A stretch of 5,431 nt of DNA from an uncultured Lachnospiraceae bacterium (GTDB taxonomy: Bacteria > Bacillota > Clostridia > Lachnospirales > Lachnospiraceae), in NCBI GenBank assembly GCA_910585605.1, contig CAJUFL010000019.1, forward strand, positions 43,446-48,876. The letters run 5' to 3'. Both the position numbers and the translations under genes were made by a program. Below the pieces are notes generated by a model, which was not told where the DNA came from, ran no database searches, and worked only from the letters and a program-made list of their open reading frames with translations. The stretch's first letter is position 1. Every line of letters begins with the position of its first letter. Of the stretch, positions 1 through 5,280 are shown piece by piece.

Positions 1-17
1 CCTTCGGCTCGTTAAGG
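1..17 (-). repeat. Partial hairpin-repeat module, cut by the window edge
   Basis: On the minus strand this begins CTTAAC-GA, the same 5' arm and GA dinucleotide as the complete modules at 35-76 and 5207-5246. It continues into GCCGAAGG, which matches the apical GCC-GAA-GGC stem of the 5207-5246 module but lacks the six bases between GA and that stem. The 3' arm would lie to the left of base 1 and cannot be seen. The outermost base is C here instead of A or G. It is probably a second module following the one at 35-76, which would make the rpsH-rplF gap a multi-module array like the one upstream of rplB. Confidence 0.55.
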
Positions 18-34
18 GCATCGACAGGGCTACG

Positions 35-76
35 ACTAAACTCAGGCTACGCTTAATCAGCTTGCCTTCGTTAAGT
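35..76 (-). repeat. Complete hairpin-repeat module downstream of rpsH
   Basis: In the sense of the operon transcript this 42-nt module folds as follows. Outer stem: ACTTAAC (76-70) with GTTTAGT (41-35), one T-T mismatch. Tandem mismatch: GA (69-68) opposite GA (43-42). Inner stem: AGGC (67-64) with GCCT (47-44). Apical stem: GCT (61-59) with AGC (53-51), loop GATTA. Compared with the module at 5207-5246, two inner-stem A-T pairs have become G-C pairs and one apical C-G pair has become T-A, all compensatory. The element starts a few bases after the rpsH stop codon. Function is unknown; a transcribed RNA hairpin or a mobile or recombination-related DNA repeat are the main options. Confidence 0.75.
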
Positions 77-84
77 TCTCTGCC

Positions 85-486
85 TCACCATACAAAGGCC
101 AACACTTCGCCGCCAACCTGCTGGGCACGTGCCTGCTTATCTGTCAGCACACCTTTGTTTGTAGAAATGATAGCAACACCTAAACCACCTAATACCTTAG
201 GAAGTTCATCCTTGCCAGCATAAACACGAAGACCCGGTTTAGAAATTCTCTTAATACCAGTAATAATCTTCTCATTTTTATCCTTACCATACTTTAAGGT
301 AATACGGATAGTCTTAAATTTACCCTCTTCAATTATATCAACAGCTTTGACATAACCCTCTTCTAAAAGAATGTTAGCAATTGCTTCCTTCATCTTTGAA
401 GCAGGAACGTCAACTGTATCATGTTTAGCAGTATTCGCATTGCGAATTCTAGTAAGCATATCTGCGATTGGATCTGTCATTGTCAT
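85..486 (-). CDS. rpsH: 30S ribosomal protein S8
   Basis: S8 is a primary 16S rRNA-binding protein that nucleates the platform of the small subunit. In E. coli it also represses translation of the spc operon mRNA. The 133-residue product has the usual family length, the N-terminal DPIADMLTRIRNA block (residues 5-17) and the C-terminal signature around STNKGVLTDKQAR (108-120), ending in the typical aromatic FVW. The start is slightly ambiguous. ATG at 486 lies only 3 nt from the AAGGAGG site, while a second in-frame ATG at 480 (residue 3) lies 9 nt away. The MTM-DPIAD form is common in the family, so the first is kept. The gene follows rpsN by 18 bp. A repeat element begins almost at its TGA stop, where rplF would normally follow closely. 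Confidence 0.98.
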   Translation of the reverse strand: MTMTDPIADMLTRIRNANTAKHDTVDVPASKMKEAIANILLEEGYVKAVDIIEEGKFKTIRITLKYGKDKNEKIITGIKRISKPGLRVYAGKDELPKVLGGLGVAIISTNKGVLTDKQARAQQVGGEVLAFVW

Positions 487-489
487 TTA

Positions 490-496
490 CCTCCTT
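490..496 (-). promoter_or_regulatory. Ribosome binding site of rpsH
   Basis: AAGGAGG on the minus strand. It lies 3 nt before the ATG at 486 and 9 nt before the in-frame ATG at 480. The second spacing is closer to the usual optimum, so the first two residues of S8 may be optional. Confidence 0.8.
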
Positions 497-504
497 CAAA
501 AATT

Positions 505-690
505 CTACCAGCTTGCTTTCTTAACGCCTGGTATTTCACCCTTGTATGCTAACTCACGGAAGCAGATTCTACAGATTCCGTATTTTTTTAACACTGAATG
601 TGGACGTCCACAAACTTTACAACGAGTATATTCTCTTGTAGAGAATTTCTGTTTACGTTGTTGTTTAACAACCATTGCCTTCTTAGCCAT
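505..690 (-). CDS. rpsN: 30S ribosomal protein S14, zinc-binding type (type Z)
   Basis: S14 binds 16S rRNA in the head of the 30S subunit near S3 and S19, whose genes are also in this window. The product is 61 residues, the short form. It has four cysteines in two CxxC pairs (C24, C27, C40, C43), expected to hold one zinc ion. This is the C+ form typical of many Firmicutes, as opposed to the longer zinc-free paralogue of about 89-101 residues. The C-terminus PGVKKASW is the usual ending. The ATG at 690 has AGGAGG at 698-703 with 7-nt spacing; that site begins right after the rplE stop, so the two genes are 14 bp apart. The stop is TAG. A separate zinc-free copy induced by zinc limitation exists in some relatives, but nothing here speaks to that. 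Confidence 0.97.
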   Translation of the reverse strand: MAKKAMVVKQQRKQKFSTREYTRCKVCGRPHSVLKKYGICRICFRELAYKGEIPGVKKASW

Positions 691-704
691 GAATCTTCCT
701 CCTA

Positions 705-1244
705 TTATTTCTTAAATGGCATACCAAATAAAGTTAACAACTCACGAGCTTCCTCATCAGTCTTGGCAGTCGTAACAAAAATAACATCCATACCTCTAAC
801 TTTATCTACCTTATCATACTCAATTTCAGGGAAAATCAACTGCTCTTTAATTCCTAAAGCATAATTTCCTCTGCCATCAAATGCATTTGGACTGATACCT
901 CTAAAGTCACGAACACGTGGTAATGCAAGATTGATCAAACGATCTGCAAACTCGTACATTCTCTCTCCTCTTAAAGTCACCTTACATCCAATTGGCATAC
1001 CTTCTCTTAACTTGAAGTTCGCAATTGATTTTCTGGCACGGGTAACTACTGCTTTTTGACCAGTGATAATCTCCAAATCCTGAACTGCTGTATCTAAAAG
1101 TTTATGATTTTCCTTCGCCTCACCAACACCCATGTTGATAACGATCTTCTCAAGCTTAGGAACCTGCATAACATTTTTATAACCAAATTTCTTAGTCATA
1201 GCGTCTTTAATCTCGCTATTGTACTGTTCTTTTAACCTACTCAA
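705..1244 (-). CDS. rplE: 50S ribosomal protein L5
   Basis: L5 binds 5S rRNA, with L18, and helix 84 of 23S rRNA in the central protuberance; it contacts the P-site tRNA elbow. The 179-residue product is full length. The L5 signature lies around residues 57-80 (ITGQKAVVTRARKSIANF), FPEIEYDKV is at 138-146 and GMDVIFVTTA at 151-160. The start is TTG at 1244: it gives the family-typical MSRLKEQY and sits 9 nt from AGGAGG at 1254-1259. The next in-frame ATG is residue 16, which would remove conserved sequence. The gene ends with tandem stops TAA-TAG, directly next to the rpsN ribosome-binding site. The TTG start may lower initiation slightly relative to its neighbours, though this is inference. 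Confidence 0.97.
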   Translation of the reverse strand: MSRLKEQYNSEIKDAMTKKFGYKNVMQVPKLEKIVINMGVGEAKENHKLLDTAVQDLEIITGQKAVVTRARKSIANFKLREGMPIGCKVTLRGERMYEFADRLINLALPRVRDFRGISPNAFDGRGNYALGIKEQLIFPEIEYDKVDKVRGMDVIFVTTAKTDEEARELLTLFGMPFKK

Positions 1245-1253
1245 CTTCCGTGG

Positions 1254-1259
1254 CCTCCT
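1254..1259 (-). promoter_or_regulatory. Ribosome binding site fixing the TTG start of rplE
   Basis: AGGAGG on the minus strand, 9 nt upstream of TTG at 1244. No ATG or GTG lies at a usable distance in the right frame, so this site decides the non-ATG start. Confidence 0.85.
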
Positions 1260-1267
1260 CTCTTAAA

Positions 1268-1585
1268 TTAGTCAATCTTTTCTAACTTACCGTTCACTTT
1301 AGCCACACGGACTTTATCTTTCTTTTCGCCCTGGAATCCAATTCTTACCGGTTTTCCTTTGTGAACATACATAACGTTAGAAATATCAATAGGTGCTTCT
1401 TTTTCAATAATACCACCCTGCTGGTTTGTCATACTTGGTTTAGAGTGTTTAGAAACCATGTTGACTCCCTCAACTAATACTTTATTTTTCTTGGTATCAA
1501 CTGATAATACTTTTCCGGATTTACCTTTATCCTTACCAGTAATAACCTGAACTAAGTCATCTTTTTTAATCTTACTAGTTGCCAT
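1268..1585 (-). CDS. rplX: 50S ribosomal protein L24
   Basis: L24 is an assembly-initiator protein that binds near the 5' end of 23S rRNA and ends up close to the peptide exit tunnel opening. The 105-residue product begins with a KOW-type segment (about residues 9-35, DLVQVITGKDKGKSGKV), the RNA-binding SH3-like fold typical of L24. A second conserved stretch follows at VEGVNMVSKHSKPS (38-51) and a basic C-terminal part comes last. The ATG at 1585 has GGAGG at 1593-1597, 7 nt away. This site is built into the end of rplN: the rplN TAG stop is followed directly by GGGAGGTG, with a 12-bp intergenic gap. That arrangement suggests translational coupling, which is inference. Length and sequence are ordinary for the family. 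Confidence 0.97.
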   Translation of the reverse strand: MATSKIKKDDLVQVITGKDKGKSGKVLSVDTKKNKVLVEGVNMVSKHSKPSMTNQQGGIIEKEAPIDISNVMYVHKGKPVRIGFQGEKKDKVRVAKVNGKLEKID

Positions 1586-1597
1586 CCTGACACCTCC

Positions 1598-1966
1598 CTA
1601 TAAAACTTCTGGTGCTAATGAAACGATCTTCATGAATTTCTTATCTCTAAGTTCCCTTGCTACAGGTCCAAAAATACGAGTACCTCTTGGATTCATATCA
1701 TCCTTGATAATAACAGCAGCATTTTCATCAAATCTGATATAAGAACCGTCTTTGCGACGTGCCCCTTTCTTTGTACGAACGACTACGGCTTTTACAACGT
1801 CACCTTTTTTTACAACACCGCCTGGTGTTGCATCTTTAACAGAGGCAACGATGATATCACCGATATTAGCATATCTTCTAGTTGAACCGCCTAATACTCT
1901 GATGCAAAGTAACTCTTTTGCTCCGGTATTATCAGCAACTTTAAGTCTTGTTTCCTGTTGAACCAT
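1598..1966 (-). CDS. rplN: 50S ribosomal protein L14
   Basis: L14 is a 23S rRNA-binding protein at the subunit interface. It helps form intersubunit bridges and is the docking site of the silencing factor RsfS. The 122-residue product matches the very constant family length. Recognisable blocks are QETRLKVADNTGAKEL (4-19), the GDIIVASVKDATPGG region (36-50) and the L14 signature from about residue 60 to 86 (AVVVRTKKGARRKDGS and onward). It ends in the usual LAPEVL. ATG at 1966 has AAGGAGG at 1975-1981 with 8-nt spacing, 17 bp after rpsQ. The stop TAG runs straight into the rplX ribosome-binding site. Nothing unusual was seen. Confidence 0.98.
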   Translation of the reverse strand: MVQQETRLKVADNTGAKELLCIRVLGGSTRRYANIGDIIVASVKDATPGGVVKKGDVVKAVVVRTKKGARRKDGSYIRFDENAAVIIKDDMNPRGTRIFGPVARELRDKKFMKIVSLAPEVL

Positions 1967-1983
1967 TGTCCTTGCCTCCTTGA

Positions 1984-2238
1984 TTATTTAGCTTTCTCTA
2001 TGATTTCTACAAGTCTCCATCTCTTATCCTTAGATAAAGGTCTTGTCTCCATAACTTTTACTCTATCGCCGATGTGACATTCATTGTTTTCATCATGTGC
2101 CTTTAACTTATAAGTTCTCTTTACAATCTTACCATAAAGAGGATGCTTAACATTATCTATGATTGAAACAACAATTGTTTTATCCATCTTATCACTTGTT
2201 ACAATTCCTACACGTGTTTTTCTTAGATTTCTTTCCAC
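1984..2238 (-). CDS. rpsQ: 30S ribosomal protein S17
   Basis: S17 is a primary 16S rRNA-binding protein of the 30S body with an OB-like fold. The 84-residue product has the family blocks ERNLRKTRVG (2-11), SDKMDKTIVV (15-24), KHPLYGK (31-37) and the S17 signature GDRVKVMETRPLS (57-69). The start chosen is GTG at 2238, 7 nt from AAGGAGG at 2246-2252. A longer reading from TTG at 2256 would add six residues that are just the translated ribosome-binding site (EGGII) and is rejected. The gene lies 23 bp after rpmC and 17 bp before rplN, in the standard rpmC-rpsQ-rplN order. Confidence 0.96.
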   Translation of the reverse strand: MERNLRKTRVGIVTSDKMDKTIVVSIIDNVKHPLYGKIVKRTYKLKAHDENNECHIGDRVKVMETRPLSKDKRWRLVEIIEKAK

Positions 2239-2245
2239 AATAATT

Positions 2246-2252
2246 CCTCCTT
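2246..2252 (-). promoter_or_regulatory. Ribosome binding site fixing the GTG start of rpsQ
   Basis: AAGGAGG on the minus strand, 7 nt from GTG at 2238. It lies inside the longer in-frame reading, which rules that longer reading out. Confidence 0.85.
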
Positions 2253-2261
2253 CCAAGATAA

Positions 2262-2465
2262 TTAAGCATTAGCCTTCTCTGTCATAATCGACTGAATTCT
2301 GGCAATATTTCTTCTTACCTCTTTAATTCTGCTTGTATTCTCCAACTGGTTAGTTGCATTCTGGAATCTTAAATTAAATAATTCCTTCTTAGCAGCTACT
2401 AACTCTGCGTTCAATTCTTCTACATTCTTAGACCTTAAATCTTCACGATATTCCTTAGTTTTCAC
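2262..2465 (-). CDS. rpmC: 50S ribosomal protein L29
   Basis: L29 is a small two-helix protein beside L23 at the peptide exit tunnel, near the docking site for trigger factor and SRP. The 67-residue product has the expected helical hairpin: a first helix around residues 15-35 (VEELNAELVAAKKELFNLR) and a second with the L29 signature at 44-57 (TSRIKEVRRNIARI). The start is GTG at 2465, 8 nt from AAGGAGG at 2474-2480. An in-frame GTG at 2474 overlaps that site and cannot be the start. The chosen start lies inside the end of rplP, giving an 11-bp overlap with the ribosome-binding site within rplP codons. Ribosomes finishing L16 could re-initiate here, which would keep the two proteins balanced; this is inference. 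Confidence 0.96.
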   Translation of the reverse strand: MKTKEYREDLRSKNVEELNAELVAAKKELFNLRFQNATNQLENTSRIKEVRRNIARIQSIMTEKANA

Positions 2466-2892
2466 TGCCTGCACCTCCTTCTAAATCTTCACGGGATACA
2501 ATCTTACACTTAACCGGCAACTTATGTGTTGCAAGTCTTAAAGCTTCTTTCGCAGTTTCTTCAGGTACTCCTGCAATTTCAAACATTACACGTCCAGGCT
2601 TTACTACTGCTACCCAGCCTTCTACATTACCTTTACCTTTACCCATACGAACTCCGATAGGCTTAGATGTATATGGTTTGTCAGGGAAAATCTTAATCCA
2701 CACTTTACCGGTACGCTTTACGTAACGAGTCATAGCGACACGGGCTGCCTCAATCTGATTGGATTTAATCCATGCCGGCTCCATTGCAACAATACCATAT
2801 TCACCATTACTGATCTTATTGCCTCTTGTCGCCTTTCCAGCCATGGAACCCCTGAACTGTTTTCTATGTTTTGTTCTTTTAGGCATTAACAT
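2455..2892 (-). CDS. rplP: 50S ribosomal protein L16
   Basis: L16 binds 23S rRNA near the A site and helps position aminoacyl-tRNA; it is needed late in 50S assembly. The 145-residue product starts with the classic MLMPKRTKHRKQFRGSM. It has the NGEYGIVAMEPAWI block (29-42), the conserved RMGKGKG (82-88) at the tip of the A-site loop and VKPGRVMFEI (97-106). The arginine at 82 corresponds to the one hydroxylated in E. coli L16. ATG at 2892 is 9 nt from AGGGAG at 2902-2907; the ATG at residue 3 is 15 nt away and less likely. The start overlaps the rpsC stop as TAATG, and the 3' end overlaps rpmC by 11 bp, so it is tightly packed on both sides. The short C-terminal tail GAGSEN is not conserved. 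Confidence 0.98.
   Translation of the reverse strand: MLMPKRTKHRKQFRGSMAGKATRGNKISNGEYGIVAMEPAWIKSNQIEAARVAMTRYVKRTGKVWIKIFPDKPYTSKPIGVRMGKGKGNVEGWVAVVKPGRVMFEIAGVPEETAKEALRLATHKLPVKCKIVSREDLEGGAGSEN
2474..2480 (-). promoter_or_regulatory. Ribosome binding site of rpmC inside rplP
   Basis: AAGGAGG on the minus strand, 8 nt from the GTG at 2465. It doubles as rplP codons near the C-terminus (the EGG residues). It decides between two nearby in-frame GTG codons. Confidence 0.85.
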
Positions 2893-3557
2893 TATTTATC
2901 GCTCCCTTCCTGATTGTTCTTAGTTGGAAGTACTTCACCATGATAAATCCAAGTCTTAACACCAACCTTACCATAAGTTGTGTCAGCCTCAGCAAAACCA
3001 TAGTCGATATCTGCACGAAGTGTCTGAAGAGGAATTGTACCTTCACTGTAAAACTCTGTACGAGCCATATCAGCACCACCTAAACGTCCGGAAACAGAAG
3101 TCTTGATTCCTAATGCTCCAGTCTTCATTGTTCTGCCCATGCAGGATTTCATCGCACGTCTAAATGAAATACGATTCTCTAACTGTGCAGCAATATTCTC
3201 AGCCACTAACTGGGCATCAGCATCCGGTTTCTTAACTTCCTTAACGTCTACCATCAATTTTTTATTTGTCATCTTGGCAACTTCTTTCTTGAGTGCCTCA
3301 ATCTCTGCTCCGCCTTTACCGATTACAACTCCAGGCTTCGCCGTATAAATGATAACTTTCAATCTATCAGATGCCCTTTCCATTTCAATCTTAGAAACCT
3401 GAGCACTGTAAAGTCTCTTTTTAAGAAAAGTACGAATCTTGTTATCTTCTACTAAGTTGTTTGCAAATTCGCCATCCTTTGTATCAGCATACCATCTGGA
3501 ATCCCAATCCTTGATGATACCGACTCTCAAACCATGAGGATTTACTTTCTGTCCCAT
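2892..3557 (-). CDS. rpsC: 30S ribosomal protein S3
   Basis: S3 sits in the 30S head at the mRNA entry channel, where with S4 and S5 it contributes to mRNA unwinding. The 221-residue product begins with MGQKVNPHGLRVG. A type II KH domain follows in the N-terminal half with its GKGG loop at residues 80-83, and the C-terminal S3 domain comes after. SFRRAMK (131-137) matches the stretch whose basic residues line the entry channel in E. coli. GALGIKTSVSGRLGGADMAR (147-166) is a highly conserved block. ATG at 3557 has AAGGAGG at 3564-3570 with 6-nt spacing. That site overlaps the rplV stop (TAAGGAGG). The stop shares one base with the rplP start (TAATG), a usual sign of translational coupling. Confidence 0.98.
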   Translation of the reverse strand: MGQKVNPHGLRVGIIKDWDSRWYADTKDGEFANNLVEDNKIRTFLKKRLYSAQVSKIEMERASDRLKVIIYTAKPGVVIGKGGAEIEALKKEVAKMTNKKLMVDVKEVKKPDADAQLVAENIAAQLENRISFRRAMKSCMGRTMKTGALGIKTSVSGRLGGADMARTEFYSEGTIPLQTLRADIDYGFAEADTTYGKVGVKTWIYHGEVLPTKNNQEGSDK

Positions 3558-3568
3558 TATTTGCCTCC

Positions 3569-3955
3569 TTATCTTTCATCAAGCACGATTGTAATATGGC
3601 TTGTTCTCTTCTCAATTCTATAAGCCCTGCCCTGTGCTCTTGGTTGAATTCTCTTCATTGTTGGTCCCTTATTTGCGTAACACTCCGCAACATAAAGGTC
3701 TTCCATTTTCATTCCATTGTTATTTTCAGCATTTGCAATCGCTGATTTTAATAACTTCTCTATTACACTTGAAGCATATCTTGGATTGTAAGCTAAGATA
3801 GCAAGTGCAGTCTGTACATCCTTACCTCTGATGGCATCTAAAACGAAACATGCTTTTGTCACAGACACTCTGGCATAAGAAACCTTTGCTGATGGTCTTG
3901 TATCCTTATTCGCATTTCTTTCTCTTTTTATCTGGGATCTATGTCCTTTTGCCAT
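3569..3955 (-). CDS. rplV: 50S ribosomal protein L22
   Basis: L22 binds all six domains of 23S rRNA; its long beta-hairpin lines the narrow part of the exit tunnel with L4. The 128-residue product has a basic N-terminal extension (about 1-24, MAKGHRSQIKRERNAN) as seen in related Firmicutes. A globular domain follows with ACFVLDAIRGKDVQTAL (35-51) and AIANAENNNG (72-81). The tunnel hairpin is at about 94-117, containing GPTMKRIQPRAQGRA (97-111). In other bacteria, changes in this hairpin give macrolide resistance; no insertion or deletion is apparent by eye. ATG at 3955 has AAGGAGG at 3964-3970 with 8-nt spacing, 24 bp after rpsS. The stop TAA is fused to the rpsC ribosome-binding site. Confidence 0.98.
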   Translation of the reverse strand: MAKGHRSQIKRERNANKDTRPSAKVSYARVSVTKACFVLDAIRGKDVQTALAILAYNPRYASSVIEKLLKSAIANAENNNGMKMEDLYVAECYANKGPTMKRIQPRAQGRAYRIEKRTSHITIVLDER

Positions 3956-3979
3956 GGATGAACCCTCCTTTCAAATCTT

Positions 3980-4261
3980 TTATCTAACTTTTGACTTCTT
4001 TTCGTCCTTGCCATGTCCCCTATAGGTTCTGGTAGCAACAAACTCTCCAAGCTTGTGACCAACCATATCCTCAGTAACATATACAGGTACATGTCTTCTT
4101 CCGTCATAAACTGCAATTGTATGTCCTACGAAGCTTGGAAAGATAGTGGAACGACGAGACCAGGTCTTGATAACCTGCTTATCATTACTAGCATTCAAAG
4201 CATCGACTTTCTTAAGCAAATGTTCATCTGCAAATGGTCCTTTTTTAAGTGAACGAGCCAT
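3980..4261 (-). CDS. rpsS: 30S ribosomal protein S19
   Basis: S19 sits in the 30S head, pairs with S13 and contacts the A- and P-site tRNAs and the 50S subunit. The 93-residue product has the typical start MARSLKKGPF, the WSRRSTIFPSFVG block (34-46) and the S19 signature from residue 53 to 77 (DGRRHVPVYVTEDMVGHKLG and onward). The basic tail RGHGKDEKKSKVR reaches toward the tRNA sites. ATG at 4261 has AAGGAGG at 4270-4276 with 8-nt spacing, 18 bp after rplB. Length and motifs are standard, and rplB-rpsS-rplV is the conserved order. Confidence 0.98.
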   Translation of the reverse strand: MARSLKKGPFADEHLLKKVDALNASNDKQVIKTWSRRSTIFPSFVGHTIAVYDGRRHVPVYVTEDMVGHKLGEFVATRTYRGHGKDEKKSKVR

Positions 4262-4279
4262 AGGTCAAACCTCCTTATA

Positions 4280-5122
4280 TTATTTAACGTTCTTACCATC
4301 TCTGGTTCTAACGATCATCTTATTTGATTTCTTGTTCTTCTTACGTGTCTTAAGTCCAAGTGCCGGCTTGCCCCATGGAGTACATGGACCCGGACGACCG
4401 ATACTTGTTCTACCTTCACCACCACCATGTGGATGGTCGTTAGGATTCATAACCGAACCACGAACAGTAGGTCTGATACCCATATGACGCTTACGTCCTG
4501 CTTTACCGATATTAACAAGACCATGTTCAATGTTACCAACCTGACCAATTGTTGCACGGGCAATGATCGGAACCATTCTCATTTCACCTGACGGCAAACG
4601 AAGGGTTGCATACTTGCCTTCCTTAGCCATAAGCTGTGCTGAATTACCGGCTGAACGAACCAGCTGACCACCCTTGCCTGGATATAATTCAATATTGTGT
4701 ATTTCTGCACCAACCGGAATTGCTTCTAACGGAAGGCAGTTACCAATCTTGATTTCTGCATTCGCACCGTTCATAAGCTTATCACCAACATTTAATCCCA
4801 GAGGAGCTAAAATATAAGCCTTCTCTCCATCAGCATAACTGATCAATGCGATATTGGCTGTTCTGTTTGGATCATATTCAATCGAAACAACAGTTGCCGG
4901 AATATCATCTTTTCTTCTTTTAAAATCAATAATTCTATATTTTCTTCTTGAACCACCGCCATGGTGTCTTACCGTAATTTTTCCCTGATTATTACGACCA
5001 GCCGTCTTCTTTAAAGAAGTAGTAAGGGATTTCTCAGGAGTTGTCTTTGTAATCACATCAAAATCCAAACCAGTCATATTTCTTCTGGAAGGTGTATATG
5101 GGTTATATGTTTTAATTCCCAT
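4280..5122 (-). CDS. rplB: 50S ribosomal protein L2
   Basis: L2 is one of the most conserved 50S proteins. It is needed for subunit association and supports the peptidyl transferase centre. The 280-residue product begins MGIKTYNPYTPSRRNMT and has the RNA-binding HHGGGSRRKYR block (53-63). The C-terminal domain carries VMNPNDHPHGGGEGR (224-238), in which H230 corresponds to the functionally important H229 of E. coli L2, and GKPALG (251-256). ATG at 5122 follows a GAAAGGAG site at 5130-5137 with 7-nt spacing. An in-frame ATG at 5146 would only add eight residues that translate through that site and are absent from the family. Upstream, where rplW is expected within a short distance, there are at least 300 bp of non-coding repeat-bearing DNA. 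Confidence 0.98.
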   Translation of the reverse strand: MGIKTYNPYTPSRRNMTGLDFDVITKTTPEKSLTTSLKKTAGRNNQGKITVRHHGGGSRRKYRIIDFKRRKDDIPATVVSIEYDPNRTANIALISYADGEKAYILAPLGLNVGDKLMNGANAEIKIGNCLPLEAIPVGAEIHNIELYPGKGGQLVRSAGNSAQLMAKEGKYATLRLPSGEMRMVPIIARATIGQVGNIEHGLVNIGKAGRKRHMGIRPTVRGSVMNPNDHPHGGGEGRTSIGRPGPCTPWGKPALGLKTRKKNKKSNKMIVRTRDGKNVK

Positions 5123-5129
5123 TTTCTTT

Positions 5130-5137
5130 CTCCTTTC
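5130..5137 (-). promoter_or_regulatory. Ribosome binding site of rplB
   Basis: GAAAGGAG on the minus strand, 7 nt before ATG at 5122. It is slightly weaker than the AAGGAGG sites of the other genes. It excludes the upstream in-frame ATG at 5146, which has no such site. Confidence 0.8.
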
Positions 5138-5151
5138 AAATTGCATTTGTT

Positions 5152-5170
5152 ATCACGCTTGCTTGCGTAT
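5152..5170 (-). other. Small inverted repeat near the rplB leader
   Basis: On the minus strand ATACGC and GCGT-G-AT can pair around the loop AAGCAA: six base pairs with one bulged G. It is too short to act as a terminator and has no T-run after it. It may be chance. Confidence 0.3.
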
Positions 5171-5171
5171 G

Positions 5172-5183
5172 AATATATATATT
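5172..5183. repeat. AT palindrome
   Basis: AATATATATATT is a perfect 12-bp palindrome of alternating A and T between the 130-bp repeat and rplB. On the minus strand it contains TATATT-like hexamers, but no -35 hexamer sits at a normal distance. Function is unknown. Confidence 0.5.
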
Positions 5184-5206
5184 TCCCTATTGGGATGGGA
5201 CTTGCA

Positions 5207-5246
5207 ACTAAACTCAAACTGCGCCTTCGGCTTGTTTTCGTTAAGT
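5207..5246 (-). repeat. Hairpin-repeat module, copy nearest rplB
   Basis: In the mRNA sense: ACTTAAC (5246-5240) pairs with GTTTAGT (5213-5207), six pairs and one T-T mismatch. GA (5239-5238) faces GA (5215-5214). AAAC (5237-5234) pairs with GTTT (5219-5216). GCC (5231-5229) pairs with GGC (5225-5223) around the loop GAA. This is the best-formed copy and the reference for comparing the others. Confidence 0.75.
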
Positions 5247-5280
5247 TCTATGCTTTCGCTTAATTTAATGCATCCGCTCT

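Noticed and set aside
1..84. The rpsH frame stays open for 28 codons after its TGA stop up to the window edge, hinting at readthrough.
   Set aside because: S8 ends exactly where the family ends, the sequence is the repeat element, and 28 open codons is not improbable by chance.
487..504. Looked for transcription terminators in all intergenic gaps.
   Set aside because: The gaps of 11-24 bp hold ribosome-binding sites and no GC-rich hairpin followed by a T-run. The repeat hairpins also lack a following T-run.
371..864. Plus-strand open frames over rpsH, rpsN and rplE (371-715 and 598-864), and similar ones at 1752-1961, 3103-3348, 3601-3801, 4013-4252 and 4146-4487.
   Set aside because: All are antisense to strongly conserved ribosomal-protein genes, with no homology I recognise and no convincing ribosome-binding sites.
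2879..3079. Minus-strand frames nested out of phase inside rpsC (2879-3079) and across rplV/rpsS (3928-4116).
   Set aside because: They overlap real genes in another frame and translate to low-complexity sequence unlike any ribosomal or known protein.
5123..5146. An eight-residue N-terminal extension of L2 from ATG at 5146.
   Set aside because: It translates the ribosome-binding site itself (ERRKK) and is not present in L2 proteins, which begin MGIK.
5172..5207. A possible minus-strand promoter: TTGCAA at 5207-5202 with TATATT-like sequence in the AT palindrome.
   Set aside because: The spacings to the plausible -10 hexamers are about 20 and 24 nt, too long, and the hexamers are weak. The second repeat copy lacks TTGCAA.
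5156..5278. A 41-codon open minus-strand frame upstream of rplB.
   Set aside because: No usable start codon or ribosome-binding site. The tandem copy reads into a different stop and a different C-terminus.
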